Assembly: GCA_035610835.1 (NCBI GenBank)
Contig: CM069447.1
Span: 20,943,259 to 21,007,258 of the forward strand
From: Ophiura sarsii
Lineage: Eukaryota; Echinodermata; Ophiuroidea; Amphilepidida; Ophiuridae
Reading direction: 5' to 3'
Length of the DNA stretch: 64,000 bases
A program made the translations under genes and the position numbers. Each line of letters begins with the position of its first letter. The stretch's first letter is position 1. Under the pieces are notes generated by a model that was given only the letters and a program-made list of their open reading frames with translations, ran no database searches and had not been told where the DNA came from. Shown here piece by piece: positions 11,634 to 22,194 of this stretch.

Positions 11634-12140
11634 AAGTGCTCAAAACAAGGTTCGGAAATTCTTTATAAGAACAAGATTTTCAAATATCGCGGGATGTGTT
11701 CATTAAGTGTTATATATATTTGTCAAGGTGATGTGTTCATCTTTTCAATGATACCAAATTTGAAGCAATCCCTTGATCCAGTGCTCAGCTACTTGCTTGA
11801 GAACATGGGGAGGTCACAATCAGAATGTGCCAAAATCAACGCTATTTCGTGCTCAAAGGAACATCTTGTCGTCTGTTCAACATGTTCAATGAAGTGTTAC
11901 ATTGACCACTACACTACAGTGTAGTGTTATGTTCTATTGATTTTTAAGCACAAAATAGTGTTGATTTTGGTATTTTCAGATTGCGACCTCCCCATGTTCT
12001 CAAGCAGGTGGCTGAGCACTGGAACAAGGGATTGCTTCAAATTGGATATCATTGTAAAGATGAACACATCAGCTTTTAAATGATATATTGCACTATCAAA
12101 TTGTGATTGAAAAAGAATGTCCGAACTGTTTTTGAGCAGT
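11634..12140. mobile_element. foldback element R (copy 0)
   Basis: Arms of about 200 bp: GTGCTCAAAACAAGGTTCGG, GATGTGTTCATCTTTTCAAT and CTTGCTTGAGAACATGGGGA return inverted around 11960-12135. The core is near CACTACACTACAGTGTAGTG. Related sequence lies at 22195-23059 and 23751-24113, where it has been involved in a gene-tail duplication. Confidence 0.6.
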
Positions 12141-12172
12141 TTATGTAATTTTATTTCAAGTTAAATCACTGA

Positions 12173-12534
12173 TTAAAGCCCCAGGCATCTACTCATTCCA
12201 CCAGTGGCTTAATACAGCCAATCTGCCAATCTGCCACATTTGAGCAATAGAGGGCGCTGCAATACCAACTGTTTAAGTGCTTTTACTCTTGATAGCCATG
12301 TTCGGTAGACTCCGATTCCTTTTGAAAAATATGGTTAAATGTATTTTAAAATATTGTTCGTATAAATCAGTTGATATAACAAAGATAAATGATAAGAAAC
12401 GTAAAAATGTAATTTTGACGATGCCCTTTTTAAAAATTAATTTAACACCATAGATTCTGTATTTTGTAAATAATATCTAGTAAGATTCACAGTCAGTTTG
12501 TCCACCGGCATTTAGTGGATGCCTGGGGCTTTAA
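12173..12534. mobile_element. MITE D, TTAA target
   Basis: The ends TTAAAGCCCCAGGCATCTAC and GTGGATGCCTGGGGCTTTAA are inverted copies and include TTAA. The right-hand TTAA is the same four bases that start MITE C. Confidence 0.75.
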
Positions 12535-12903
12535 AGGCATATTATGTGATATTTTACAGAGAGCGCCCTCTATTCATGATTTTTTTTTAGAAAGTAGATT
12601 TTCTTGCAGATTTTTACACTCTGATCATAAATCGTACATACATTCGAAGTTACAGAGCGATACGATTCCTAATTACCTCAAAATCATGGTTTTAGAGTGA
12701 AAATATAAACTGCCGTGTTATCCCGACAGTTTATTTTCAGTCTAAAACCATGATTTTGAAGTAATTAAGAATCTTATCGCCCTGTAACTTTGAATGTATG
12801 TACGATTTATGATCAGAAATGTAAATCTGCAAGAAAATCTGCTTTCAATTTTTTTTTCGATGTTGAGGGCGTTCCCTGGAAATATCACATAATATACCTT
12901 TAA
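12531..12903. mobile_element. MITE C, TTAA target, near-palindromic
   Basis: TTAAAGGCATATTATGTGAT...ATCACATAATATACCTTTAA. The two arms (about 170 bp each) match along nearly their whole length, including AAAATCATGGTTTTAGA / CTAAAACCATGATTTT near the centre, so a transcript could form a very long hairpin. No ORF. Confidence 0.85.
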
Positions 12904-13099
12904 ATGATTATTTATATTCAAATGTATATAAATACGTTATTCTGTACTGTAATCAGAACTATCTGTGAGCTGGTGGTACCAAGAAATATTCCAAACCCAT
13001 CCATTTGCCTTTGGTGTAGTATCGGCGACGGTGATTGGTTGTATCGGCATAGTGCTAATGCAGTGTACATCGCAAACTAGGGTAAGTCGTATAATGATA

Positions 13100-14082
13100 G
13101 GGGAATATGGGGCAACTGGACCGTGGGGCAAGTGGTCCGAAATGAAGGATTTTGTAATTGTATCGGAATATACTGCTATCTTTTGAACAGTATGACTTTT
13201 GTTGATACTTGACATATATCCTTACCTTCTACAATCCAAAACATTTGGAACTTTAGGGTATTTACACATGTGATTTTTCTCCAGATCTTTAAAGCCAACT
13301 CCTTGAGTGACTGATTGAAAATTCACAGATAGTATGGGCGATATATGAAGATGGGTTTAGATCATGTTTAATGTACTTTATATGATTGACAGATATGCAA
13401 CAGTAAATATATACATGCAGTACAGTCGTCTTAAGATTCTAGGTGCATACTGCATTTGATGGGTGCTATATTGTAGTGTGCTTAGGGATTTTCCAAAATA
13501 TGATTAAAACCATAGGTTGTGGTTGAAATGACCGTAAAATGGCGTAAATTGCTAACTTGGGACATTGGTGGTGATAATTGGATCAGTATTATCATTTAAA
13601 GAATGCTTCAACTTAAATCATTATGACGGGTATTCATTTGGTAGAGTTATTAGTTTATGAATTTGCAAATAACAAAGTACACCATTTCTTATTTTATCTA
13701 AAGACACTGGTCTACTTGTAGGACCCGAAAGCCGTAATATTTGCGAATTCAAAGATACTCGCTGGCTACAGAAATCTGTGTAATGGCTAAAACAAAAATG
13801 CAGTTTTGCCTTTTTTTCTGAAATGTATTGGAGATATTGATTGTTTTGACAAAATGGTGGTATATTTTAAATGGTGTCTGTAAAGGTATTTGCTACGACG
13901 AAATATCATGATTTATGTATTTTATCCACTGCTTTTTTGTGTATAGTAACCGTTGGGTCATCATTGTCATATTGACTGACTTCCCCTGTAACATGAAAAG
14001 CTGGCTAAATATCAAGATGGTTTATTATAAGTATGAATGATGATTATATGAAGTAAATACAATCATTAAAGAAAGGGGTATA
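13100..14082 (-). mobile_element. element M, partial inverted copy
   Basis: Starts TA|GGGGAATATGGGGCAACTGG and then matches the reverse complement of 4091 down to about 2725, skipping the segment equivalent to about 2955-3320. The far end is missing; the match stops near GTATATATAGACA, where element N sequence begins. Confidence 0.75.
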
Positions 14083-14345
14083 TATAGACAACCGGGCGAT
14101 GACTGTTCAAAATATTTCAAAATGGTGCACTCCCGTTGCCATATTTGAACGATGAAATCGCGTGCCATCGTCGACAATGCTCTACGATATTTACATGAGC
14201 ATGATGAGCAAAATAATTTCATCATAGACAACTTTCAGCCGATCAACTGAGTCGAACATTTTCCTTAGCGTGTGCCACTTTTTGCCGAGAGAGGGCGATC
14301 TGTACCGAACGAAGAGCTAGGCAGACGACGCTGGACACGTTTTGC
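14083..14345 (-). repeat. repeat N (copy 1)
   Basis: GGGCGATGACTGTTCAAAA, CACTCCCGTTGCCATAT and GATGAAATCGCGTGCCATCG are found inverted at about 36790-36870, and GCAGACGACGCTGGACACG also occurs at about 36512. This defines a shared interspersed repeat, class unknown. Confidence 0.5.
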
Positions 14346-14770
14346 CTAAATGTGCCAATTCGTATTGGTTTAACACGTAATCGCGAATACCCATCGAGAA
14401 ATTCCTACATGTAATGTAGGTACAACTAAATTGAATATGCCGAAAACCAATGAAGTTGGATTTACCACCAACTCCAGTTTAAGTGTCTTTTCTTTACATT
14501 TTTGCAAGTTAACACAAATAACAGTTTTTGAACATGACCAGTAAATTTAAATTAGTCACGTGTGTAGCTCGGAATTTCATATAATGCACCTCAAATTTTC
14601 CATTTTGGTGATAAACTCCGGGAAAACTAGTCCGACACGGCAGCGAAATAAAGATAAACGGGAAAGTGTACATTAGGTCCCATATTCTGGACTGTACTAG
14701 TATCGTCCAATACTGGAACACCCTCCGATAGTGGAACACCTTGTATCAATGTTTTTCTTTTCAATTCCAG

Positions 14771-14834
14771 GTTAGAAGTAATGGATCGACACCTGAGACC
14801 GGAGCGTCCTCAGCGTCCCGCATGATGATAAACG
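14771..14834 (+). other. possible cassette exon in the CARD gene (unconfirmed)
   Basis: TTTTCAATTCCAG precedes and AACG|GTAAGA follows an open 64-bp stretch (VRSNGSTPETGASSASRMMIN). Its exit phase (1) fits the CARD exon, but its entry phase (0) does not fit the linker exon, which leaves in phase 1. It would need a further exon, so it may be spurious. Confidence 0.25.
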
Positions 14835-14937
14835 GTAAGAATTGATCTGTTCTGAGCGGAATCGACAAGCGTATCAATTCTATTATTTTGCGGCAACCCT
14901 CTTTAAGAGCTCGGTGGACAAGGGGGCAGTGCATCTG

Positions 14938-15065
14938 AACGGTTCTTTTTAGAGTCACCAATCTTTCTCACGTAGGAAAGGGGCACCTACTTTCAAATCT
15001 ACCTTTTACATTGTTTTAAAGCCCTTTTCAGAGCTACCAATTTCGCAGGTAGGAAAGGGGCACCT
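14938..15065 (+). repeat. two tandem histone-3'-end-like motifs
   Basis: Two units about 79 bp apart each show a six-base stem with a four-base loop, ACCAA, and then GGAAAGGGG 16-18 bases later: GGTTCT-TTTT-AGAGTC-ACCAA, and (A)GCCCT-TTTC-AGAGCT-ACCAA. Metazoan histone mRNAs end with GGCTCTTTTCAGAGCC-ACC(C/A)A followed by a purine-rich U7 site, so the match is suggestive but degenerate. No histone ORF is visible upstream. Confidence 0.3.
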
Positions 15066-15139
15066 ACATTCATATCATAGGGCAGCCTAAATGATGATAA
15101 TAGCGAAGTGGCAGTCTGTGTGTGTTTTCTTTATAATAG

Positions 15140-15345
15140 TTAGGTCCTGAAGAAGTCAGAGCTAATCCTGACGAAAGCTTGACAGTTTTAAACTTGTCCG
15201 ACGGCGAACCCGATAAACTCTTAACCAGTATGAATACTCGTCGTAAAAGCCTTATAACAACAATGAAAATTGTTGCCAAGTGAGTTCTGCCTAGAGAGTT
15301 CAGGAGACCGGGGTTCAATTCCTCGCTTGAGCATGTCATTACTTA
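15140..15345 (+). repeat. retroelement relic with CTGAAGA...GAAA motif and tRNA-like tail
   Basis: GTCCTGAAGAAGTCAG...CTGACGAAAGCTTGAC has the look of motifs common in Penelope-like and related retroelements. It resembles a hammerhead core (CTGANGA, five-base stem GTCAG/CTGAC, GAAA) except for one extra A after the first box. About 120 bp on, GACCGGGGTTCAATTCC matches a pol III B box. Confidence 0.35.
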
Positions 15346-15433
15346 GTTTTTGTTGGGACTTTCACCGGTGTTTGTTAACATTTGTTGTTCTTGTCTAATT
15401 GTAAACACCGTGGGTTGGTAAACTGCTTTATAT

Positions 15434-15642
15434 TATACGAGGGGTATAAAACAGTTTTTGAAATCACCCAGAAGTGAAGGAGCTATATCGATGAAATATT
15501 GTCAGTGTAATCACTGGTCCTTAAAACTTTATGGTGAAAAAATGGTCTCATAAGTATGTTTACTTTTTATACAGGTGAATTAATCGATATAGGTCCTTCA
15601 CCTCTGGGTGATTTCAAAAACATTTTGATACCCCCTCGTATA
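15434..15642. mobile_element. TA-flanked MITE in the CARD-gene intron
   Basis: ATACGAGGGGTATAAAAC...TGAAATCACCCAGAAGTGAA is mirrored by TTCACCTCTGGGTGATTTC...GATACCCCCTCGTATA. It ends about 45 bp before the CARD exon. Confidence 0.7.
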
Positions 15643-15687
15643 TAAACAATAAAAATGTTTTCTCTCATATTTTATGAATTTATACAG

Positions 15688-15992
15688 AACTGACAGCAAA
15701 AAAGAAAATTGCCAGCATTATAAACCAATCAACGCCTGATCTTTGTAAGTTTTTGACAATTGATGACGCCTTTCTGCGGGAGCTCCTGGCCGAAGAAGTC
15801 ATAACAGATGAGGAGAAAGACATTATTAAAGCCACCCCTATCAGAGGTCATAAGGTCGAAATAGTCCTGGAGATTGTTAAGAATTCTACAGCTACAGGTG
15901 GCTACGATAGATTTATGGAACTATTAAAAGGCAATAGGACTAAGGATTTATATCAGATGGTAAAGAAGTATGAGAAGAAAAGTGGACTTTAA
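15688..15992 (+). CDS. CARD-like death-fold domain, last exon
   Basis: The acceptor is TTATACAG|AACTG (phase 1) and the exon ends at TAA. It encodes about 101 residues that form one helical domain: AKKKIASIINQ (helix 1), FLRELLAEEVITDEEKDII (helices 2-3), TPIRGHKVEIVLEIV (helix 4), YDRFMELLKGN and KDLYQMVKKYEKK. The pattern LL-ee-IT-eE-d-I---(P)T---KV-iLeiV----y--F--lL is that of caspase-recruitment domains, which mediate homotypic binding in apoptosis and innate immune signalling (family knowledge). There is no enzymatic domain in the recognised exons, so the product looks like an adaptor-type protein of at least 260 residues. A frame-compatible splice from the linker exon is available. Odd point: the N-terminal part looks like a secreted-protein start, while CARDs are normally cytosolic. 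Confidence 0.7.
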
Positions 15993-16460
15993 TTTGAGAA
16001 TAGAGGTATTGTTGTAGACCGTACCCGTGTTATTATTGTTTGACATTACTGCGGGCGGTAGAATCAACTTACGATGGAACAGCTAAGCATCAGGCGGAGT
16101 TTGTCTCCGCCATAAAATAATAGTACAGAACGCATTCATGTTAGACATCGTATTATAACCGTCATTGTTTAAAAAAATGGGGGTGACAGCAATGTTTATC
16201 AACAAAAGCAACGGTTGAAGGGACTGGACTGTCGATACACACGAGCGTTGAAAGACGGACGATACATATGCATGCCTAAAAGCTGCGCCTGTTGAGTTAC
16301 GTCACTGTCCAGAGGAAGCCGAATAAAGTATAGTTTCACGCTTCATTCCGTTATATGTCTATGACGCCGGACTATAGCTCCAAGGGGACTATGGCTCCTT
16401 TTACACCGGCCTGGCTGATCATTGTACACTTTACATAGGCTTGAGCTCAAAGAGGATCAC

Positions 16461-16785
16461 TTAAAGGGGCACTGAGAGATACGTATGGGAGTGCGCCCTC
16501 AAGGTTGTTTGCACATACGTAATTCCTAGGGATATAACTACCCATCTGAAACCGCTATGTATCGTGTAAAATTTCACAATTTGGTTATTTCGGTGTTTAT
16601 TACATCGATATATCAGCACCACTCTCCACATAAATTGCTTCATCGAATTTCTTTCTAGCGCCACTATTCAACCCTTTTCCCATAAATGATTACACTTTAG
16701 GTCCTTAGGTACCTTATCTATTGAAACAATTCATTTTTCCCCCTCAAAATTTCATTTTTCTCGGCAACCTCTCAGTGCTCCTGAA
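16461..16785 (+). mobile_element. MITE E, copy 1 (TTAA target)
   Basis: Starts TTAAAGGGGCACTGAGAGATACG. The right end CTCTCAGTGCTCCT has lost the final CTTTAA. Internal text CACATAAATTGCTTC, CAACCCTTTTCCCATAAAT is shared with copies at 40430 / 49664 and 51500-52441. Confidence 0.65.
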
Positions 16786-17090
16786 TATAGAATCTATATT
16801 CGAAACTTTAACAGACGTACTAGATGTAACAGACTTTTAAAAATAAAATAATAATAAGATTTGAGATTTGCATTACAAAGACCAATTGTCATGAAATAAC
16901 TTACAAGGAGTGCTAAGCCAATCAATACGGAACAATGTGTAAATAAAGATTTGAAATATTTTTGATATTTTAATGTAAATCAAAGACAACATTTTTGTTA
17001 CATTTTGTATTATAAATGATTTTTTACCATGAGGAATAAGACAGTCGAGCAAGGTCAAGAATTCCTAGCAAAACGGGTTTTTTTACTTTC

Positions 17091-17330
17091 CACTTTCCAC
17101 GCGGCTATTGGTTTTACCATATAAAAAATAGATTTTCAGAAACCTTTCCCAATTTTCAAAGTCTATCTCAAGGATTACTGAACCAAAACGAGGCATGTTT
17201 GTACTTATTTCAATGCATTTCACATGGTGATTCCAAATCTGGTTATGAAATTTAATAATTTTAACATTTTTTAAACAGTTTGAGACATTTTGGAATGTCG
17301 TCTGCAGACGCCTGCCGCGGAAAGTGTTAA
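17091..17330 (+). mobile_element. MITE A, copy 1
   Basis: CACTTTCCACGCGGCTATTG...GTCGTCTGCAGACGCC...GAAAGTGTTAA. Family A is about 240 bp with imperfect TIRs (CACTTTCCACGCGGC) and TTAA flanks. The 'plus' orientation is taken as the one with GGCTATTAGTTTTACC at the left and CGTCTGCAGACG near the right. Confidence 0.85.
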
Positions 17331-17417
17331 GAGTTGCGCTTGATTGAACGTCATAACAAAACCTGTTTAGGCGAGGAATCCATACTCGATGACAACATTT
17401 TACACGCGCTTTTGCGT

Positions 17418-17790
17418 GTTTGATTTGATTTGATTTGATTTGAGATCATTTGAGTCCTACGACCCTGGATAACCCAATAAGCTTATATAGCTTATTTCCA
17501 TTGGGGTCCGTTAGATGTGTGAACAGATAGCCTACAGACCGGGATGATCCCCTACTCTTTACGAAAGAGTCTGTAACCTTTTTAACGTGCTCGGGTATTG
17601 CTCTTCCGCTGCACGGGACCACCATTTCTACGTGACTTCCGAACCACTGGTTTTTGCTGCCATTAGGAAATCGTCACAACCACTTCGCTTCATTTATATA
17701 CCAGGCTACCGACACGGCGCACACAATGTATCAGCACTTAGATTGTAATATCCCCTAACAGCTCCCCAATCTCGCTTGGGTCGTGTAGGT
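17418..17790 (-). repeat. probable retroelement 3' end with (TTTGA)n tail
   Basis: TTTGATTTGATTTGATTTGATTTGA sits next to TCCTACGACCCTGGATAACCC. Read on the minus strand this is a 3' end with a (TCAAA)n tail, as in some LINEs/SINEs. No protein match is visible in it. Confidence 0.35.
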
Positions 17791-18689
17791 TATAGTTGTG
17801 CGTAGAAATATTCAAAAACGTTCTCCATTTAAACCCGTTATTGAAATTCCATTACTTTCGAGGCTATCTACCGATATCTAGTATTTACTGGACATACGTA
17901 ATGATGGTAATTAGGCGTTAAGATGTCAGAGGATCGCATCATTTTTGGTCGATCAGTCAGGAATTCTATTAATTCTATAGGAAAGTCTTATATACTGCAC
18001 ATACGTAAATAACATGTCGCGTTTTCTAGTCTATTGAGCTCATTAACTTTTGAGTGATCATATATTGATGGTGCTGTTTTCGTCGTCTGCTTAGGCATAG
18101 TTTACACGGAATTGTTGGAGAAAATGCTGACAATTGTGCAGTTTTGCAGTTCCGAAAATTATCATAAAACAATGCGTGCTGCAGGGTTTTTACCACCCTG
18201 AATATGATTATAATCACGTTTAATTGTTTGTTTATACATTTTTAGCTCAGTTTGTCACTGCCCTTTAAATGTTGTTTGTGTCTGACAGACTTGATACAAG
18301 TCTATACCTAAGCAGACGACAGACAGCGCCATCAAGATATGATCACGCAAAAGTTTAAGTTGTATGTGAGATCACAAATGTTGTGTGTGGCTATAATTAT
18401 ACTCGTATTGCACCGCGCGCCACATCTTTTCATCCATTATGGAGACCTCACCTTACCAATAATTATGTTGATCCGAAGTTACAACTTGCAGAAATAACAC
18501 AGATACGACTCAACATAACCCAATTTTAGCAAGTTACAATTTGTGCTCATGTATACCTTTTATGAATAGTTTGTATACTGAATATATTCAAGTCTAGCTC
18601 ACTCAATGTTTTTCTGCCTAAGATTTGAACTTATACGCCCCTTATACGTCGTAAATCGTTTAGCAATGGGCTAAAACTTGTTCACTGAT
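17791..18689. other. no recognisable feature
   Basis: About 900 bp without a supported exon or repeat boundary. Confidence 0.35.
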
Positions 18690-18893
18690 GGGCTATTCCA
18701 TTTGAAATCCATATGACCCCCCCCCCCCTACGGAAGACATTATCATGTTATTAATCTTCTCAACAGGGAGTGTGGTTTTGAAATGGAGTTACCGACCGGC
18801 ATGAGTGATTCTATCAGATATCCACACTCCCTGTGTGGAAGAATTAGGTCATGTCTTCCATAGGGGGTGTATGGATTTTAAATGGAATAGCCC
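18690..18893. mobile_element. MITE with GGGCTATTCCATTT ends
   Basis: GGGCTATTCCATTTGAAATCC...CCCCCCTACGGAAGACA is mirrored by TGTCTTCCATAGGGGG...TGGATTTTAAATGGAATAGCCC. An inner pair CAGGGAGTGTGG / CCACACTCCCTG also pairs. Ends like this recur in marine invertebrate genomes as I recall, but I cannot check that here. Confidence 0.75.
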
Positions 18894-18903
18894 AATAACT
18901 ACA

Positions 18904-19140
18904 TTTTCACGCGGCAGTCGTCTGCAGACAACAGTTACAAAATTGCATAAAATGTTTCATATAATGTAAACATTATTAAATGTCACCACCATATTTAGAA
19001 TCACCCTGAGGAATACATTAAAATAAGTACAAACATGCCTAGTTTTGGTTCAGTAATTCTTGAAAAAAGACATTTTTGAAAAGGTTTCTGAAAAATCTGT
19101 TTTGTATAGTAACACTAATAGCCGCGTGGAAAGTGTTTAA
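18904..19140 (-). mobile_element. MITE A, copy 2
   Basis: TTTTCACGCGGCAGTCGTCTGCAGAC...AATAGCCGCGTGGAAAGTGTTTAA, inverse orientation. The TTAA is kept at the right only. Confidence 0.8.
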
Positions 19141-19439
19141 AGTTCCAACTTGCAGAAATAACACAGATAAGAAGAATCAACATAACCAAAGTTTAGCATG
19201 TTATAATTACTGTATATTATAACTACTGCTCTATAATTACTGACAGTATCCAAGTTGTGTTAATATATAGGTGGAGGATAGTGGTATTTGAAACTACAAT
19301 GTTAGTGGGTTGACACATTAGACAGTGTTTCACATTACTCAAGACTCCCAAATAAGATTCATCAAAACAACCAGAATGTTTTCCTAAAACACTATCATAT
19401 TCCAGCATATTTGTAACCGAAAGGCGTTTTTAAAGTTAT

Positions 19440-19583
19440 CACTTTCCACGCGGCAGGCGTCTGTCTGCAGACGACATTCCAAAATTTCACGAACTGTTTC
19501 AAAAATGTCACAATTTTTGAATTCCATTACCATATTTAGAATCACCATGTGAAATGCATTGAAATAAGTACAAACATGCATGA
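19440..19583 (-). mobile_element. MITE A, copy 3 (truncated)
   Basis: Begins CACTTTCCACGCGGCAGGCG and runs to ACAAACATGCATGA, where it is abruptly replaced by the start of copy 4 in the opposite orientation. Confidence 0.7.
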
Positions 19584-20022
19584 CTTTCGACGCGGCTATA
19601 CATTTTACCATATGAAGAGATGTGTTGTAAAAGGGCTTACATCCACTTCTACCTGTTACTCATTTTGCATTATTGAATTGATGGCTATTCATTATGTGGA
19701 ATGTGGCTTGTATTGTTGGTGCCTCAATTGACGTGCATGGATGCACTAATTCTAGTCATGAGGACAGCCATACAATAATTTGATTAATTAATAATGCAAA
19801 ATGAGTAACATGTATGGTCTGTAAGCCTTTACGCAAAAAAGGTCTTCATATACAAAACTGATTTTTCAGAAACCTAAATTCCAAAATTTAGGGCATGTTT
19901 TAGGCATGTTTGTACTGATACCAAAATATGGTAATTTAATTCAATAATTTTGATATTTTTGAAACATTTTGTGAAATCTTGGAATGTCGTCTGCAGACGC
20001 CTGCCGCGTGGACAGTGTTAAG
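19584..20022 (+). mobile_element. MITE A, copy 4, interrupted
   Basis: The left end CTTTCGACGCGGCTATACATTTTACC and the right part ACAAAACTGATTTTTCAGAAACC...CCTGCCGCGTGGACAGTGTTAA belong to one copy. They are separated by a roughly 220-bp insertion (19626-19843). Confidence 0.65.
19626..19843. mobile_element. small inverted-repeat element nested in MITE A copy 4
   Basis: TGTAAAAGGGCTTACA...CTGTTACTCATTTTGCATTATT is mirrored by AATAATGCAAAATGAGTAACA...TGTAAGCCTTTACG. No ORF. Confidence 0.6.
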
Positions 20023-20126
20023 ACGCAGCTGAGCATAATAGGTTTCGATAGCATCTGAACATATAAGAGTTTTAATCCCATGCATCCCCTCAATGTGTAA
20101 CTATTATTATTTATTGAAATTCTACT

Positions 20127-21570
20127 TATTAATGTTGGACAATGCCAGTTCCATGTAACCAATTGCTTATAGGTCAATGAATGCGTATGTGTTGTATCGA
20201 GAGAAATTAGACAAATTAATACACGCGCGCTGATGTTGATTAGAGAATAATGACTGGGTAACATGTTAAGCAGTCATTATTCTCATTCATTACTGAAAAA
20301 GATGCATATTTTATCCAAATCGTTGATTTGTACCGATATAATTTTGCTAATAATTAATTAGTTTTCTGTTTATTTTGTCCACCCCTTCTTAGTTATTGAA
20401 ACAGTCCAAGTCGGGTCACCCCCCCCCCCCCCATCATTAACATTTTTATCATTCAACCAATCAGAAATAAGCTTTAATCGTGTTTCCTCATAACTCATTG
20501 AATATTCAGTTTAGGGGCGTGAGGCGTTAATTTGATTGGTCGGTCAGTGAGCAAAACAATGGAACACTTTGGCGCAGTACTTTCGGGCAATTATTAGTAA
20601 CCCGCGCTCGGCGTGCGCGTTCTCATCTAACGATTAATTTGATTGGAACGCACTTGTTACGCAGCTATCGCGATTATTCATGAAGAAATGAATGTGTGAA
20701 TAATGGCACGACCCCGCAGGGGAAGTGCTATTGTGACCAAATCAATTGCGCAAGCTCAACCTAATTTTTCGAGAAACAAATCATACGCATGCATTGACTT
20801 AATTCATACACGACACTATATACAAATCAAAATTCACAATTTGAGCATAATTTTGATCTACTAGTATAAAAATTAATAAAAACATGTTTTAAACAAGTTT
20901 GCTAACACCCGCAGTGAAAATCGGCGAACCCGCGATACCTGAACAATGAATGAATCAAAACAAAGCGAGTGGTCCTCGCATTGAACGGCGCAAACGCGGT
21001 GTGCATTATACTTTTTCACTGCACTCCGCGCATTTTAGTTTCTTGCCTTCTGATTGGTTCAAAACTACTAAGAGTGCATGAATCTTGGACAATAAAACCA
21101 ATTGCTTATTATTTAGGTCAATACATGTGTATGTGTTGTTTTGAGAGATATTAGACAAATCAATATACGCGCGCTGATGTTGATGTGTGAATAATGGCAC
21201 GATCCCGAGAGTACTATTGTGAGCATATCAACATTTGCGCATGTGCATTTATTTTTCGAGACCTTATTCATACAAGACATTATACAAATTCAAATTCACA
21301 ATTTGAGCATAATGTTGATCTACGTAATAACGATTAAAACGGGTTAACAAGTTTGCTAACACCCGTAGTGAATATCGGGGAACCCGCGGTACCTGAACAA
21401 CGAATCAAAACAAATCGCGTCGTGCACTGAACGGCGCACACGCGGAGTGCATTAGACTCTTTCAATGCACTCCGCGTATTTTAGTTTCTTGCTTTCTGAT
21501 TGGTTCGACACTACTAAGAGTATATTATTCTTGGACGATGCCACTCCCATAACACCAATTGCTATGCTTC
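20127..21570. repeat. tandem duplication, ~480-bp unit
   Basis: Blocks such as GTGTGAATAATGGCACGA, CACAATTTGAGCATAAT, AAGTTTGCTAACACCCG, CACTCCGCG(C/T)ATTTTAGTTTCTTGC and ACGCGCGCTGATGTTGAT occur in the same order in two successive units (about 20690-21183 and 21184-21545). The beginning of a further unit is at 20127-20240, separated by about 445 bp of other sequence. Confidence 0.65.
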
Positions 21571-21627
21571 ACTCATCTTACTCAGTACAGTTATGTCAGA
21601 GTGTATGTTGTCAATGATGACACCTTA

Positions 21628-21868
21628 GGCCAAACAAAGAAGAAGGTCTGTCTCAGAAACATTTGGCAAAAAAGCCAATTGCTGTGCGATTTTGTTAGAA
21701 AAACGGCTATGAGTATGCGATTTTTATGTTGTTGCTAATCCAAGCTTACAGATACCTTTTTCTATTTTTTTTTTTAAAAATCCGAAACAAAACAAATAAT
21801 CCACGCGCCGTAGCTCATTTCACATACCAATGCGGGCGGGCTTCTGAGACAATCTTCTGTGTTTGGCC
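21628..21868. mobile_element. MITE H, copy 1 (PIF/Harbinger-like)
   Basis: TTA|GGCCAAACAAAGAAG ... GTGTTTGGCC|TTA. The TIR and three-base TTA duplication are exact. A second copy at 50961-51226 is flanked by TAA. Confidence 0.85.
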
Positions 21869-22194
21869 TTATTATCACCCACGTGATCGTAATCATGGTA
21901 ATGTCATTGCCTGAGTACCCATGCAATGCGTAGTAGCTCCGCCACAACAAAATGACGTAGCCTGATTGGACAACAACGGTGGTCAACGCTTGTGCTCCGC
22001 GGCCGAGCGTTGTGGGGTCTGTTGAACCCTTTCATGCTGCAGCGTTCCACGTTTAACGTTCCACTGTTCCACGTTCTGACGTCACTACATAGAGTTAGAT
22101 TTTATCTATATCTATCTAAACGGCTACAAGAAAGTTCGGATTTTTGTTTTCAACCGCCAATTTCCCGGATATTATTCACATCGTGTTTCATATC

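Noticed and set aside
10177..15687. tRNA genes and other RNA genes in the CARD intron
   Set aside because: Only isolated B-box matches; no cloverleaf pairing.
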